A stretch of DNA of 64,000 bases from NCBI GenBank assembly GCA_018660835.1, contig JABJJN010000024.1:187663-251662 (forward strand). Direction: 5' to 3'. Below the pieces are notes generated by a model. That model searched no databases. It was not told where the DNA came from and saw only the letters and a list, made by a program, of their open reading frames with translations. Both the position numbers and the translations under genes were made by a program. Shown here in pieces: positions 17,403 through 25,631 of the stretch. Position 1 is the first letter of the stretch. Each line of letters opens with the position of its first letter. Source of the stretch: Gemmatimonadota bacterium (GTDB taxonomy: Bacteria > Latescibacterota > UBA2968 > UBA8231).

Positions 17403-18391
17403 TCCTCCTCGATGAGTTCCTGGAAGGCAGAGAACGGTTTGGACCCCGACAACATTCGTCCATTAATGAAGAACGCCGGTGTTCCCGTCACCCCGTGTAC
17501 TCGGCCCGAGGCCAGATCGGTTTCGACACCGCCGGCGTGACGCTGTGAGCCCAGACACGCTTCGAAAGCGGCCGTATCTAGCCCCAACGCGCTGGCATAG
17601 CGAGGCAGATCCTCGGGTCGCAAGGCTCGGTAGTTGATGAACAGGACATCGTGATAGTCCCAGTATCGATCCTGCTCATCGGCGCAAGCGGCTGCCTGCG
17701 CCGCCATGTTGGCGTTGTCGTGGATCGGGAGCGGGAAGTCCCTGAAAACGAGCTTCACTCGGTCGCCATACTCCTTCAGTACCTGCGCCACAGCGGGCTG
17801 TGCCCGTGCACAGAAGGGACACTCGAAGTCCGAGTATTCGACGATGACGATCGGCGCGTCGGCAGGACCCTTCGATGGCTCTGCGTCATCGACCTGCAGG
17901 ATGGCACGCGGGGGCTGCAGCCGGATCTCGACCGCCGATTGCTCGCGCAGCCCCCCGAGGAAGTCGTTCCAGATGCGACGATGATCGTTGGCCACCAGGT
18001 GTTCCCGGATTCGGCCGGCCATCACCTCGATCGGTTGGCCATCCATTAGCTGCTGATTCTGGGCGTAGAAGTCGGCCACCGCACTGTCGCCGATAGCCGG
18101 CAGCACTTCGACGACTTCGCGCAGGACGAGAGAGTCACGACCGATGCCCTGACGCTCGGCTTCGGCAAGCAGCAGACTCTCGTCCACCAGAAAGTCCAGA
18201 GCACGATTGCGCGCTTCGTACAGACTTTGCCAGATCTTCGGGTCGGTCTGCCTAACGCGGGCATCGACTTGCGCCATCGTGATGCGGTCTGCCGCCACTT
18301 GTGCAGCCACATCATGGTTGTCATGCTCGGGCGTACCACAGGCAATACAGAGAAAGGCTAGGGTAATCGGAATGGAGCGTACGTCCGGCAT
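17372..18391 (-). CDS. DsbA-family thiol-disulfide lipoprotein with N-terminal SurA-like region
   Basis: Mature protein of about 340 aa. Signal segment PDVRSIPITLAFLCIACG looks like a lipoprotein leader with Cys at the end, though the -3 residue is not canonical. A helical region (ARVRQTDPKIWQSLYEARNR, LDFLVDESLLLAEAERQG) resembles the N-terminal part of SurA/PpiC foldases. The thioredoxin domain begins IVIVEYSDFECPFCARAQP with a CPFC active site and ends with the cis-Pro loop GVTGTPAFFING. ATG 18391 has AGGA eight bases upstream and is preferred to the longer frame. Likely a periplasmic disulfide oxidant or reductant for the Cys-rich neighbour. Confidence 0.82.
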   Translation of the reverse strand: MPDVRSIPITLAFLCIACGTPEHDNHDVAAQVAADRITMAQVDARVRQTDPKIWQSLYEARNRALDFLVDESLLLAEAERQGIGRDSLVLREVVEVLPAIGDSAVADFYAQNQQLMDGQPIEVMAGRIREHLVANDHRRIWNDFLGGLREQSAVEIRLQPPRAILQVDDAEPSKGPADAPIVIVEYSDFECPFCARAQPAVAQVLKEYGDRVKLVFRDFPLPIHDNANMAAQAAACADEQDRYWDYHDVLFINYRALRPEDLPRYASALGLDTAAFEACLGSQRHAGGVETDLASGRVHGVTGTPAFFINGRMLSGSKPFSAFQELIEEELDRLDSSLL

Positions 18392-18582
18392 CAGTAAATC
18401 CTGAAATGAGGAAGCGGGGAAATTCAACCTGCAGAGAGGTAAGGTCAACCCTGGTCGGAGGACGGGTTGGATTCATCGTTCAACTGAGCGGGAGGCACCA
18501 CGACCGATCGAAGCGCCAGCGCCCGGAGCCGATCGGCGTTGCCCACGACGCGACCTGGCTCTAATCCCTACATCTGACTCAG

Positions 18583-18616
18583 AAAAAAAAGGGCGCTGCC
18601 GAAATCGGCAGCGCCC
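18583..18616 (-). terminator. Rho-independent terminator of the hflK-hflC operon
   Basis: Perfect 12-bp stem (18591-18602 with 18605-18616) followed on the minus strand by eight T residues. It lies about 70 bp past the hflC stop. The ~240 bases between hflC and the DsbA gene hold nothing else recognised. Confidence 0.92.
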
Positions 18617-18687
18617 CTGGAACTCTGATACACAATCAATCCTGGTCACACATCACCAGGACATGCCTTACGGACGGACCGTCTTCT

Positions 18688-19647
18688 TTAGGGATTCATG
18701 CCCTTGAGAAAACTGAACAGATCACTGTCCGTGGACAGGACAAGTGTCGTGTTCGCCGCAATGATCGTCTTGTACGACTGCATGGTTCGCGTAAACTCGT
18801 AGAACTCGACGGCTTCGCGGCTCTGGTTATAGGCACTTGAGTAGACCTCCGTCGCCTTCGCGTCGGCGAGTCCGCGAATCTCCTCGACCTGGCGATACGC
18901 TTCCGACTGGATCTTGTTCAGATCGCGGACACGATTACCGCGAATGCGCGCCGCTTCGCCATTGCCCTCCGACAGAAAGCGCTCGGCGATCTGCCGACGC
19001 TCACTGATCATGCGATCATAGATCTTCGGTCGCACACTTTCGTTGTAGTTGATGCGTTTAAAGCGGATGTCGAGCAGTTCGATCCCGAAGACGAGCACCT
19101 TATCAGCCGCAGCCTCCAGAATCTCCGCTTCGACCAGGGCCCGTCCCTTCTGAATCGGCACGAGGGCACCCATGTTCAGCTCACGTTCCGCATCGGTCAG
19201 CAGCGCATCGCGCAGGGGCACACGATCCTTGGTGGTGCGGATGATCTCAATGAGCTCGTGTTTGGCGACCGCATTGCGCGTTTCACTGCCCAGGATATCG
19301 TCCAACCGCGACTGCGCACTGCGCTCGTCCCGCAGCCGCAGGAAGTACTGCAGGGGATCAGTGATGCGCCAGCGAGCGTAGAGATCGACGGAGATATACA
19401 GCTTGTCCTTCGTCGGCATATCCGAGGGGCTGCCATCCCATTCAAGCACTCGTTTGTCGATGGGATTGACGTCCTGGATGAAGGGCATCTTTGTCTTCAA
19501 TCCCGCTGTCGTGACCGGCTCCCCAACAGGTTTGCCAAACTGGGTGATGATCACCTGTTCGACTTCACCCACCGTATAGAGCGAAGAAAGCGCGATGTAG
19601 GCGCCAGCGGTGAGCAAGAGGATGAGCATCATCTTACGAGGCTTCAT
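18688..19647 (-). CDS. hflC: HflC, SPFH/band-7 regulator of FtsH
   Basis: 319 aa. One N-terminal membrane anchor (MMLILLLTAGAYIALSSLYT) and a band-7 domain (VGEVEQVIITQFGKPV, then KTKMPFIQDVNPIDKRVLEW), with the long helical coiled-coil ending in LADAKATEVYSSAYNQ and EFYEFTRTMQSYKTI, as in HflC. Together with HflK it forms the periplasmic-facing cage around FtsH in the inner membrane and tunes its proteolysis. It starts four bases inside the hflK stop (ATGA), so the pair is translationally coupled. Confidence 0.95.
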   Translation of the reverse strand: MKPRKMMLILLLTAGAYIALSSLYTVGEVEQVIITQFGKPVGEPVTTAGLKTKMPFIQDVNPIDKRVLEWDGSPSDMPTKDKLYISVDLYARWRITDPLQYFLRLRDERSAQSRLDDILGSETRNAVAKHELIEIIRTTKDRVPLRDALLTDAERELNMGALVPIQKGRALVEAEILEAAADKVLVFGIELLDIRFKRINYNESVRPKIYDRMISERRQIAERFLSEGNGEAARIRGNRVRDLNKIQSEAYRQVEEIRGLADAKATEVYSSAYNQSREAVEFYEFTRTMQSYKTIIAANTTLVLSTDSDLFSFLKGMNP

Positions 19648-20675
19648 GGCTGCTCTCCTACCTGCGTGTCGAGATTGAGGAAAGGCAGCACGCTGCGCGT
19701 TGATTCATCGATGATGATCTTCGAGCGGATACCCGGCAACACCTCCTGCAATGTCTCCACATAGATGCGGCGACGCGTCACTTCCGGTGCCTTGGTGTAC
19801 TCGGCCAACAGCAGATTGAAACGAGCCACGTCACCTTCAGCTTCATTGATTCTCTTGAGGCGATAGCCGTCGGCTTCGCGAATCCGCTGATCCTTCTCGC
19901 CTTCGGCCAGGGGGATCACCTTGTTGTAGTCGCGTCGGGCTTCATTGATCAGCTTTTCCTTTTCCTGTTGCGCCTGGTTGACCTCATTGAAGGACTCCTG
20001 CACAGGTACAGGCGGGTTGATGTTCTTCAACTGAACCTGGTCGATGCTGATACCCATGACATAACGAGTCGACAGCGCCTGCATTTTCACCAGCGCTTCT
20101 GATTCGATCTCCTGCCGGCCGATGGTGATGACCTCATCCACCGTGCGGTCACCGACCACTTCTCGCATGACCGACTCCGACACGTAGCGCAGTGTCTCGC
20201 CTGGCTCACGGACCTCGAAGAGGAATTTCACCGGGTCGGAGATCCGATACTGAACCACCCACTCCACCAGCGCCGCGTTCAGGTCGCCGGTCACCATCTG
20301 CGTCTCCCTCCTGCCAGTACCGCTGCCTCTGCTCTGGAAGGGATCCATAGCTCCCGGCGTCGTGAAGCCGAATTCCTGCTTCAGTTGCCGTTTGACTGGT
20401 ACGATCGTCGCTGTGTCGATACCCAGGGGCAGCCTCATGTGCAAACCGGCAGGCACCGTCTCGATGTATCTGCCAAAACGCTGCACGACGGCAACCGAGT
20501 CACTCGGTACCGTGTAGATCGCCGTCCATGCACAGACAAACAGAACGAAGAGCACAAGCGGTATGGGGATGCCGCCCGAGCCGCCGCCCAGGACACGCCG
20601 GAGCCGATCTGTGCCCTCGAGAACCAGATTCTCCATGTCCGGTGGGATTCCACCGGGTTGGTTAGGTGATGACAT
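19644..20675 (-). CDS. hflK: HflK, SPFH/band-7 regulator of FtsH
   Basis: 343 aa. Gly/Pro-rich cytoplasmic N-terminus, one membrane segment (IPIPLVLFVLFVCAWTAIYT), then the band-7 core DSVAVVQRFGRYIETVPAG and PVPVQESFNEVNQAQQEKEK, with LAEYTKAPEVTRRRIYVETL near the C-terminus, all characteristic of HflK. First gene of hflK-hflC. The N-terminal Gly-rich segment is shorter than in E. coli. Confidence 0.95.
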   Translation of the reverse strand: MSSPNQPGGIPPDMENLVLEGTDRLRRVLGGGSGGIPIPLVLFVLFVCAWTAIYTVPSDSVAVVQRFGRYIETVPAGLHMRLPLGIDTATIVPVKRQLKQEFGFTTPGAMDPFQSRGSGTGRRETQMVTGDLNAALVEWVVQYRISDPVKFLFEVREPGETLRYVSESVMREVVGDRTVDEVITIGRQEIESEALVKMQALSTRYVMGISIDQVQLKNINPPVPVQESFNEVNQAQQEKEKLINEARRDYNKVIPLAEGEKDQRIREADGYRLKRINEAEGDVARFNLLLAEYTKAPEVTRRRIYVETLQEVLPGIRSKIIIDESTRSVLPFLNLDTQVGEQP

Positions 20676-20778
20676 GGGCCGCTTCCTTCAGGCTTCGAGT
20701 CGTGTAATGCGCTGCATACGCAGTGGCAACCTGCTGCCCTGCGGTCATCGCGATGTTGGCGTGTGCCATGGGATTCAT

Positions 20779-20925
20779 TCAGCGACGAGATCCCTTTGGG
20801 GCTCCGATGGCTGCTTGGGAGTCAGATTTCTGGCTCTTCTGCTGGTTCTTTGCCGCCTTGTCCTCCCGTTTCTTGTCCATCTTCTTCTTGTTCTTGTCCT
20901 TGTCTTTCTGACCTTTGTCACCCAT
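20779..20925 (-). CDS. Small lysine-rich hypothetical protein
   Basis: 48-aa protein beginning MGDKGQKDKDKNKKK, almost entirely Lys, Asp, Gln and Ser, with no hydrophobic core. AAGGA seven bases before ATG 20925 fixes the start; the longer frame to 21039 has no such site. Similar MGDK(S/G)xKDK micro-proteins are widespread but unassigned; a nucleic-acid-associated or intrinsically disordered role is plausible. It lies ahead of hflK on the same strand, about 100 bp away. Confidence 0.7.
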   Translation of the reverse strand: MGDKGQKDKDKNKKKMDKKREDKAAKNQQKSQKSDSQAAIGAPKGSRR

Positions 20926-21099
20926 CGATTGTCCTTTTCGTGATGATTCCTCACTGAAGGTCCTGTGGCGCCGAATGGCAGGCGTCTCAGACGAGTGCAG
21001 AGATTCGCGCCCCAAAACGCTGCACGGGGCTTCTGTCACATCGTCATCCTAGGAAGAAAGAGACCGACGTCGCAAACGAGGCGCCCCCCAGACCGCAGA

Positions 21100-21370
21100 T
21101 CACCCACCAAAGTTGGGTACCTCAGGGTCGAACTTCCGACTCGTAGGTAGAGCCAACCGAAGTTCTGTATGGGGATGAATACCCTCGCCTCGAAACTGCG
21201 CCTTCACGACCTGCAAGCCGTGTTTCTCATAGAGACGGATCGCCGGATCATTGCCCCGCTTGGTGAGGGTCCATGCCTGCTCACCGAGATGCTCCATGGC
21301 TCGTGTCATCAGCTTGTGCCCGATGCCACGTCGGTGATTCGTGGCCTCTACGTAGAGCCAGGATAGGTAA
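21100..21370 (-). pseudogene. C-terminal half of a GNAT acetyltransferase
   Basis: Reads GYLSWLYVEATNHRRGIGHK (the acetyl-CoA loop, R-R-G-I-G) through NDPAIRLYEKHGLQ to a normal end. Everything before beta4 is absent: immediately upstream the sequence belongs to a kinase fragment in another frame. It has no start codon of its own at the junction. Remnant. Confidence 0.65.
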
Positions 21371-21373
21371 CCA

Positions 21374-21661
21374 CTACATCGTCGCACCGTAGAACTCCAC
21401 TTCCCGCCGGCCTTTGGCCAGATGCTCCGGATGGAGATCCTCCTTGGTGACCTTGAGCAGCTGCTGCCCGGGGAGTCTCGTATCGTCATTGGAATACTGT
21501 GGCGTCAGACGACTCAGTTCAGCGACTGCACCGGAGAAGACCATTGGCGCCACATCGACACACTCAACGTGACCATCGGACAGACTGCCATTGCTGCGCA
21601 GCACGTGGGTCAACCACTCTGCGTCGATAGTCGAGTGACTTCTGACGACCACGCTACTCAT
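21374..21661 (-). pseudogene. N-terminal fragment of an EcKinase/APH-like phosphotransferase
   Basis: Begins MSSVVVRSHSTIDAEWLTHV and continues with the nucleotide-lobe pattern SGAVAELSRLTPQYS and KGRREVEFYGATM, as in ecdysteroid-kinase-like phosphotransferases (LVKV...REVxFY). A stop follows directly, and the next bases already encode a GNAT C-terminus. The catalytic HGD loop is lost. Its start overlaps the MazG-like stop by eight bases, showing the former operon order. Confidence 0.65.
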
Positions 21662-22058
21662 CCGCCCGAGTCCCGCGGCTCAGGATTGATTCCAGATCCG
21701 GCGGTGACCAATCATCCGATTTCAACACCTTACCATCAGCCCGGTGGATGGCTCGACCCTCCTCGTCCAGCTTGGACATGTTGCTGCGATGAACCTCGTC
21801 GAAGAGATCCTCCGCATGTTGGTGCAAGCCATGGGACACATACGTTCCGAGGACGACGTACATCAGATCAGAAAGAGCGTCCGCTACACCCATCATATCG
21901 CCCTGGGCAACAGCCTCTTTGTATTCGTCGAGTTCCTCCTGCATCAATCGCGCCCGAACGTCTGTGACATCCTTTGACAGGTTTCCCGCCGGAGTCGCCT
22001 CGATGTGACAGCTGAATTTCTCGTGGAATTCCAGAACCTGTTCGAGTTGTCTCTTCAT
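21654..22058 (-). CDS. MazG-like nucleotide pyrophosphohydrolase
   Basis: 134-aa all-alpha NTP-pyrophosphatase-like protein. The metal-binding helices are clear: RLMQEELDEYKEAVAQGD (ExxE) and VADALSDLMYVVLGTY (DxxxD), followed by FDEVHRSNMSKLDEEG and ADGKVLKSDDWSPPDL, the conserved product-side loop of the PRA-PH/MazG-like group. ATG 22058 (MKRQLEQVLEFHEKF) is the natural start; the frame extends further without homology. Probably hydrolyses (d)NTPs to monophosphates. Confidence 0.82.
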   Translation of the reverse strand: MKRQLEQVLEFHEKFSCHIEATPAGNLSKDVTDVRARLMQEELDEYKEAVAQGDMMGVADALSDLMYVVLGTYVSHGLHQHAEDLFDEVHRSNMSKLDEEGRAIHRADGKVLKSDDWSPPDLESILSRGTRADE

Positions 22059-22175
22059 TTCGCTTTCCTGGAGATTCTTCTCTTCACGCCCCTGACCGAG
22101 CCAAATCGAGTGCCGAGGCGCAACGTCGACAGCGCGCGCACTTCCCCAACCGAACGCATGCAACAGATCGTGTCA

Positions 22176-22549
22176 TTACTCAACGTCCGGAAAGAAAATC
22201 TTGTAAGACTGCCCTACCTTGTAGCCCAGCCGCTGCGCAGACCTGGCGCGCGAGCCCTCTACCCTGAAACGACTCAGCCGCACTGACAGCGATCTCAACG
22301 TCCCCCGCACTGACAATCTTGCCATCCTGCACCGATTGCGTCCTCACGGCCAAACAGGAAGTAGAAGCCCGTCCCCGTGCTACAGATCAAACCTCCCGAC
22401 GGTGTGTCCAACCTGTCCACAAAGACACGGCCACGTTGTAACCCTTCGGTCACTGATCGCCAAATGGGATTGAGCGACACAAAGTCGGGGCAGAGCAACT
22501 TTACCACGCCCGGTGTGGCAGTCACATCCTGAATCAAAAGCGACCCCAT
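22176..22549 (-). pseudogene. GNAT acetyltransferase remnant with deletion and frameshifts
   Basis: From ATG 22549 the frame reads CPDFVSLNPIWRSVTEGLQR and GRVFVDRLDTPSGGLICSTG, then FYFLFGRED, as in the N-terminus of ZmaR-like GNATs. Further fragments in other frames give KIVSAGDVEIAVSAAESFQG (then RGLARQV, the acetyl-CoA loop) and SAQRLGYKVGQSYKIFFPDVE (the C-terminus). The order is right but pieces are missing and out of frame. Not functional. Confidence 0.55.
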
Positions 22550-22626
22550 TTGGCAGCGGTTGCCACGATCGTGCCGAGGATGACGAAAATCGCGATGACG
22601 ACGAATGGCAGACCGATGATGCGCAT
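22534..22626 (-). CDS. Candidate 30-aa single-TM micro-protein
   Basis: Too short for routine ORF calling. It reads MRIIGLPFVVIAIFVILG and continues TIVATAAKWGRF: one strongly hydrophobic helix with a basic C-terminus. ATG 22626 directly follows the ankyrin gene's TAG (TAGATG), so re-initiating ribosomes could translate it. It overlaps the first bases of the GNAT remnant. A real micro-protein or a chance hydrophobic frame; the coupling and clean TM pattern favour the former slightly. Confidence 0.45.
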   Translation of the reverse strand: MRIIGLPFVVIAIFVILGTIVATAAKWGRF

Positions 22627-23313
22627 CTAGCTGTCGCCGTCGTCCGGCGCTAACAACGAACCCACCTCTCGCGCCACCACGATATGCGGCACATTGCGTC
22701 GGTGCCTGCTGAACCAGGTCCGCGCAGAATCGCCGGGAGCATCGCGGATCGATGCGTCCGCCCCCGCATCCAGCAGGCAACGAATCATCGCTTCGTTGCC
22801 AAACGCTGCGGCCAGATGCAGAGGGGTTTCCCCTACGAGTCGTGTATCTCGATAGTACCGGTCCGTGGCGACACCCGACTTCGCTTGCACATTCGGATTC
22901 GCCCCTGCCGCCAGCAAGAGGCGCACACAGTTGATCATTCCGTCCGCGTAAGCATGTGCTGTGCTCGCGTGAAGAGCCGTTTCCCCCGTGACAGACGAAG
23001 CGAGATTGGGGTCGGCTCCCTCAGTCAGCAACAGTTCGACTGCCTCCGGGTTGTTCTGATTAGCCGCCGCCATCAATGGTGTGTTGTCGCTATACCCCTC
23101 TCCAGTGATGTCGGCCCCTCGTTCGATCAGATACCGAACCAGATCCATGTGGCCACCGAAGATCGCCGAGTCGAGGGGCGCCGCTCCACTGCAGGGAGCA
23201 CGCGCATTGATGTCGACACCCTGGTCCAAGAACGACTGCACCTTGGCGATGTCGCCATCGTGGAAGCAGGTATGCCAACAAGCATCTACGAGCCGCGCGT
23301 CATCCTTCACCAT
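22627..23313 (-). CDS. Ankyrin-repeat protein
   Basis: 228 aa made of about five ankyrin repeats: GAAPLDSAIFGGHMDLVRYL, NTPLMAAANQNNPEAVELLL, GETALHASTAHAYADGMINC and GETPLHLAAAFGNEAMIRCL are the consensus helix-turn-helix units. No signal peptide or enzymatic domain, so a cytoplasmic protein-protein interaction module. Its stop is followed at once by the ATG of a candidate TM micro-protein. Confidence 0.88.
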   Translation of the reverse strand: MVKDDARLVDACWHTCFHDGDIAKVQSFLDQGVDINARAPCSGAAPLDSAIFGGHMDLVRYLIERGADITGEGYSDNTPLMAAANQNNPEAVELLLTEGADPNLASSVTGETALHASTAHAYADGMINCVRLLLAAGANPNVQAKSGVATDRYYRDTRLVGETPLHLAAAFGNEAMIRCLLDAGADASIRDAPGDSARTWFSRHRRNVPHIVVAREVGSLLAPDDGDS

Positions 23314-23360
23314 GTCCTCGGTTCCTCATTGCCTGCACCGCGCCCACTGTCTCGTCACGT

Positions 23361-24173
23361 TTAGTACTGCCTCAGGAACTCGTCCACCGCCTCATTGAGA
23401 CTGCCACCAAACTCAGTCGATCTTCGCCACGCCAGGAAGGGCATAACCTGATTCGTTCGCGTCGCCACCGTGCGGCGAAAGAGACGACCCATCGGCCCCG
23501 TGTGCTCCACATAGGACGTCTCTTCATATCGCTTCATCGTCTCACCCACATCGTATGGCACATTTCTGTGCAGCACACTCCAGGTTTCGCCCGTCTTCTC
23601 CAGAATCAGATACTGCGCACCTGCATAGAAGTCATTCGTCGCCCCCACGGAACCACAGATCACGATCTGCCGGCCGCGCCATGACCGCAACAGTTGTGTG
23701 TGCGAGTGTCCGCCAACAAAGAGTTCCTCCCTCGTGCCTGCGTAGTTCGCATCCAGGTCCTCATCGGGAAACCAGGCGTAGGGGATGTCCCGATCATTCT
23801 GCGGATTCGCGTGATAGAACATGATCTCAGGCGCATCAGGACAGTGATAGGTCGTCGGCAGGTTGCCCATCTCCACACGTTCGGTCTCTGAAAACTGGTC
23901 TGCACCATAACGCAACGGACCAAAGCCCTCTTCCACCCAACGAGGATTCGCTCGCTCCGTCCCAAGTTCGGAGACGAATCTCTCCGTATTGCCCCGCACG
24001 ATCGCTACACCCGATGCCACGACCCGGTCATAGCAGGCCCTGTCGTCCGGTCCTCCCAGGACGATGTCCCCACAGCAGACCACGTGGTCTACGTGAGCAG
24101 CACGGATATCCTGCAGCACCGCATCCAGTGCCGGCAGATTACCGTGAATGTCTACGAATGCAGCAATGCGCAA
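23361..24173 (-). CDS. Metallophosphoesterase (calcineurin-like, YfcE/MJ0936-type)
   Basis: 270 aa with all five family motifs: DIHGN (D-x-H), VVCCGDIV (GD), IVRGNTE (GN), MFYHANP (His), and VGGHSHTQL (GHTH-like). Two-metal phosphoesterase or phosphodiesterase; substrate unknown. 24 bp separate its start from the upstream esterase stop, so it closes the HIT-esterase-phosphoesterase transcript. Confidence 0.9.
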   Translation of the reverse strand: MRIAAFVDIHGNLPALDAVLQDIRAAHVDHVVCCGDIVLGGPDDRACYDRVVASGVAIVRGNTERFVSELGTERANPRWVEEGFGPLRYGADQFSETERVEMGNLPTTYHCPDAPEIMFYHANPQNDRDIPYAWFPDEDLDANYAGTREELFVGGHSHTQLLRSWRGRQIVICGSVGATNDFYAGAQYLILEKTGETWSVLHRNVPYDVGETMKRYEETSYVEHTGPMGRLFRRTVATRTNQVMPFLAWRRSTEFGGSLNEAVDEFLRQY

Positions 24174-24197
24174 TGTGCGTCCCTCTCCGTTGGTCTT

Positions 24198-25025
24198 TCA
24201 GTCACACAGCAGTTCCTTGAGATATGCTGGGATCGTCTTCTTCTGACTACCCGCCAACGCCTCCCCTCCGGCAACCAGATCACACGTCGCACCCACTACG
24301 TCCGCTTTCTCTTTCACGACCTTGCCGAACATAGCGTGATGCACGCCGTAGGGTGCGTCGAGACCACGGTTGTATGTCAGTAGCGTCGGCGGTGCGTCCT
24401 TGTTGATGTGGTTCAGCGGCGAGAACTCTTCCATCATGCGATACTTCGCCACAGGCAGGTCATCGAGTTCGTCGGTGTCGACATCGAAGAGCTGATCGAA
24501 GTTCGTGAATGCCTTCGAGCCAGGCATGAGGTCGCGGACAAAGCGAAGATCCACGGATGTAACCGCCTGTGTCACCGCCGCGCACGCCAAACGTGTTGAC
24601 TGTCGTTCAATCGGATCCTTGGCTCGCGGCTTTGCCAGGTCCGCATGAAAAGCCAGCCAAAGCGCTAGACAGCCACCTGATGAATTGCCCGTCGCCGCGA
24701 TTTTCTCTTCATCCACATTCCAATCTGCTGCCTTGTGGCGGACGAACTGCAGGGCTCTCGCTGCGTCGAGGAAGGTATCTGGCGCCGCTGGTCTGTACGT
24801 GGGTACCACGATTGAGATCCCGTAGTCGAGGACGCGCAGGACATCCTTGGGAGGAGTGGTCAGATCAGGTATGGGCCGCGGCTGAAAACCACCCGCGTGA
24901 TACGACATCAACATCGGTGTCGGTGCGTCTGAGGCGGCGAGCCATACGCACATCTTGTGCCTCGCATCCTTGCCGAATTCGACGTCAATGAATGTGGGCT
25001 GCGGAGGCTTCTTACTCTTCGCCAT
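24198..25025 (-). CDS. Alpha/beta-hydrolase, HSL-type esterase
   Basis: 275 aa. YHAGGF is the HGG-type oxyanion-hole strand and ATGNSSGGCLALWLA holds the nucleophile Ser (G-N-S-S-G); PPTLLTYNRGLDAPYGVHHA supplies the late Asp/His region. Likely a carboxylesterase for short acyl or aryl esters. The first residues MAKSKKPPQP are basic and resemble the start of the sulfatase at 37607, perhaps coincidence. It begins 14 bases inside the HIT gene's 3' end. Confidence 0.78.
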   Translation of the reverse strand: MAKSKKPPQPTFIDVEFGKDARHKMCVWLAASDAPTPMLMSYHAGGFQPRPIPDLTTPPKDVLRVLDYGISIVVPTYRPAAPDTFLDAARALQFVRHKAADWNVDEEKIAATGNSSGGCLALWLAFHADLAKPRAKDPIERQSTRLACAAVTQAVTSVDLRFVRDLMPGSKAFTNFDQLFDVDTDELDDLPVAKYRMMEEFSPLNHINKDAPPTLLTYNRGLDAPYGVHHAMFGKVVKEKADVVGATCDLVAGGEALAGSQKKTIPAYLKELLCD

Positions 25026-25500
25026 ATTCTCTCTCTTCCAGGATCTTCAGGGCGCGCCGTATCTGCTCGGCCTGTTTGGACCGCACATCTTCACTGACGC
25101 GCTGCCGGTCGGATCCATACAGTTCGTCACCCTCAAAACGAGGGAAGACGTGAACGTGATAGTGCCAGACATCCTGCCCACCGGCAGGTTCATTGTGTTG
25201 GCGCGTAGATATGCCTGGACAATCGAAGGCCTTCTTGAGTGCTCGCGCCAGCAGCTGCGTAGCGGCCTGGAAGGGCTCTGCCCATTCGGAGGGGAGTTCG
25301 TACAGATTCTCCACGTGGCCATTGGGCACGATCAACACGTGACCAGGATTCGCCGGCCATTGGTGTGACGAAACGAAAGCGGTCAGCAGGTCGGTTTGGT
25401 GTACGATATCCACCTGCTTGGTGGCAACACCATCCTTCTCTGTGCCCTGTACGACCGCGCAGAACGGACAGTCATATCCTTCCGGTGCGTGGCTAGTCAT
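25012..25500 (-). CDS. HIT family protein
   Basis: 162 aa. The histidine triad is complete: VWHYHVHVFPRF (HxHxH), preceded by NEPAGGQDVWH. CPFC near the N-terminus is a zinc-type pair common in HIT hydrolases. PANPGHVLIVPNGHVENLYEL is the conserved nucleotide-binding strand. Such proteins hydrolyse nucleoside phosphoramidates or dinucleotides. First gene of the group HIT, esterase, metallophosphoesterase. Confidence 0.92.
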   Translation of the reverse strand: MTSHAPEGYDCPFCAVVQGTEKDGVATKQVDIVHQTDLLTAFVSSHQWPANPGHVLIVPNGHVENLYELPSEWAEPFQAATQLLARALKKAFDCPGISTRQHNEPAGGQDVWHYHVHVFPRFEGDELYGSDRQRVSEDVRSKQAEQIRRALKILEEREYGEE

Positions 25501-25631
25501 TTGGCATGATGCGTCATCACATTCTTCGCACTCGTGGCACTGATGTCACTGGTGTACCCGCCGCATTAGTTTTGAACTCCCTTTCGTTATCGATCTGCCG
25601 GTTCGGCACCTGAGCGAGGAACTCACCTTCC

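Noticed and set aside
11293..22549. Integron cassette array
   Set aside because: The run of small same-strand genes (GNATs, kinases, MazG-like) looks like integron cargo, but most gaps are 0-50 bp or overlaps, too short for attC sites, and no GTTRRRY/RYYYAAC pairs or integrase were found.
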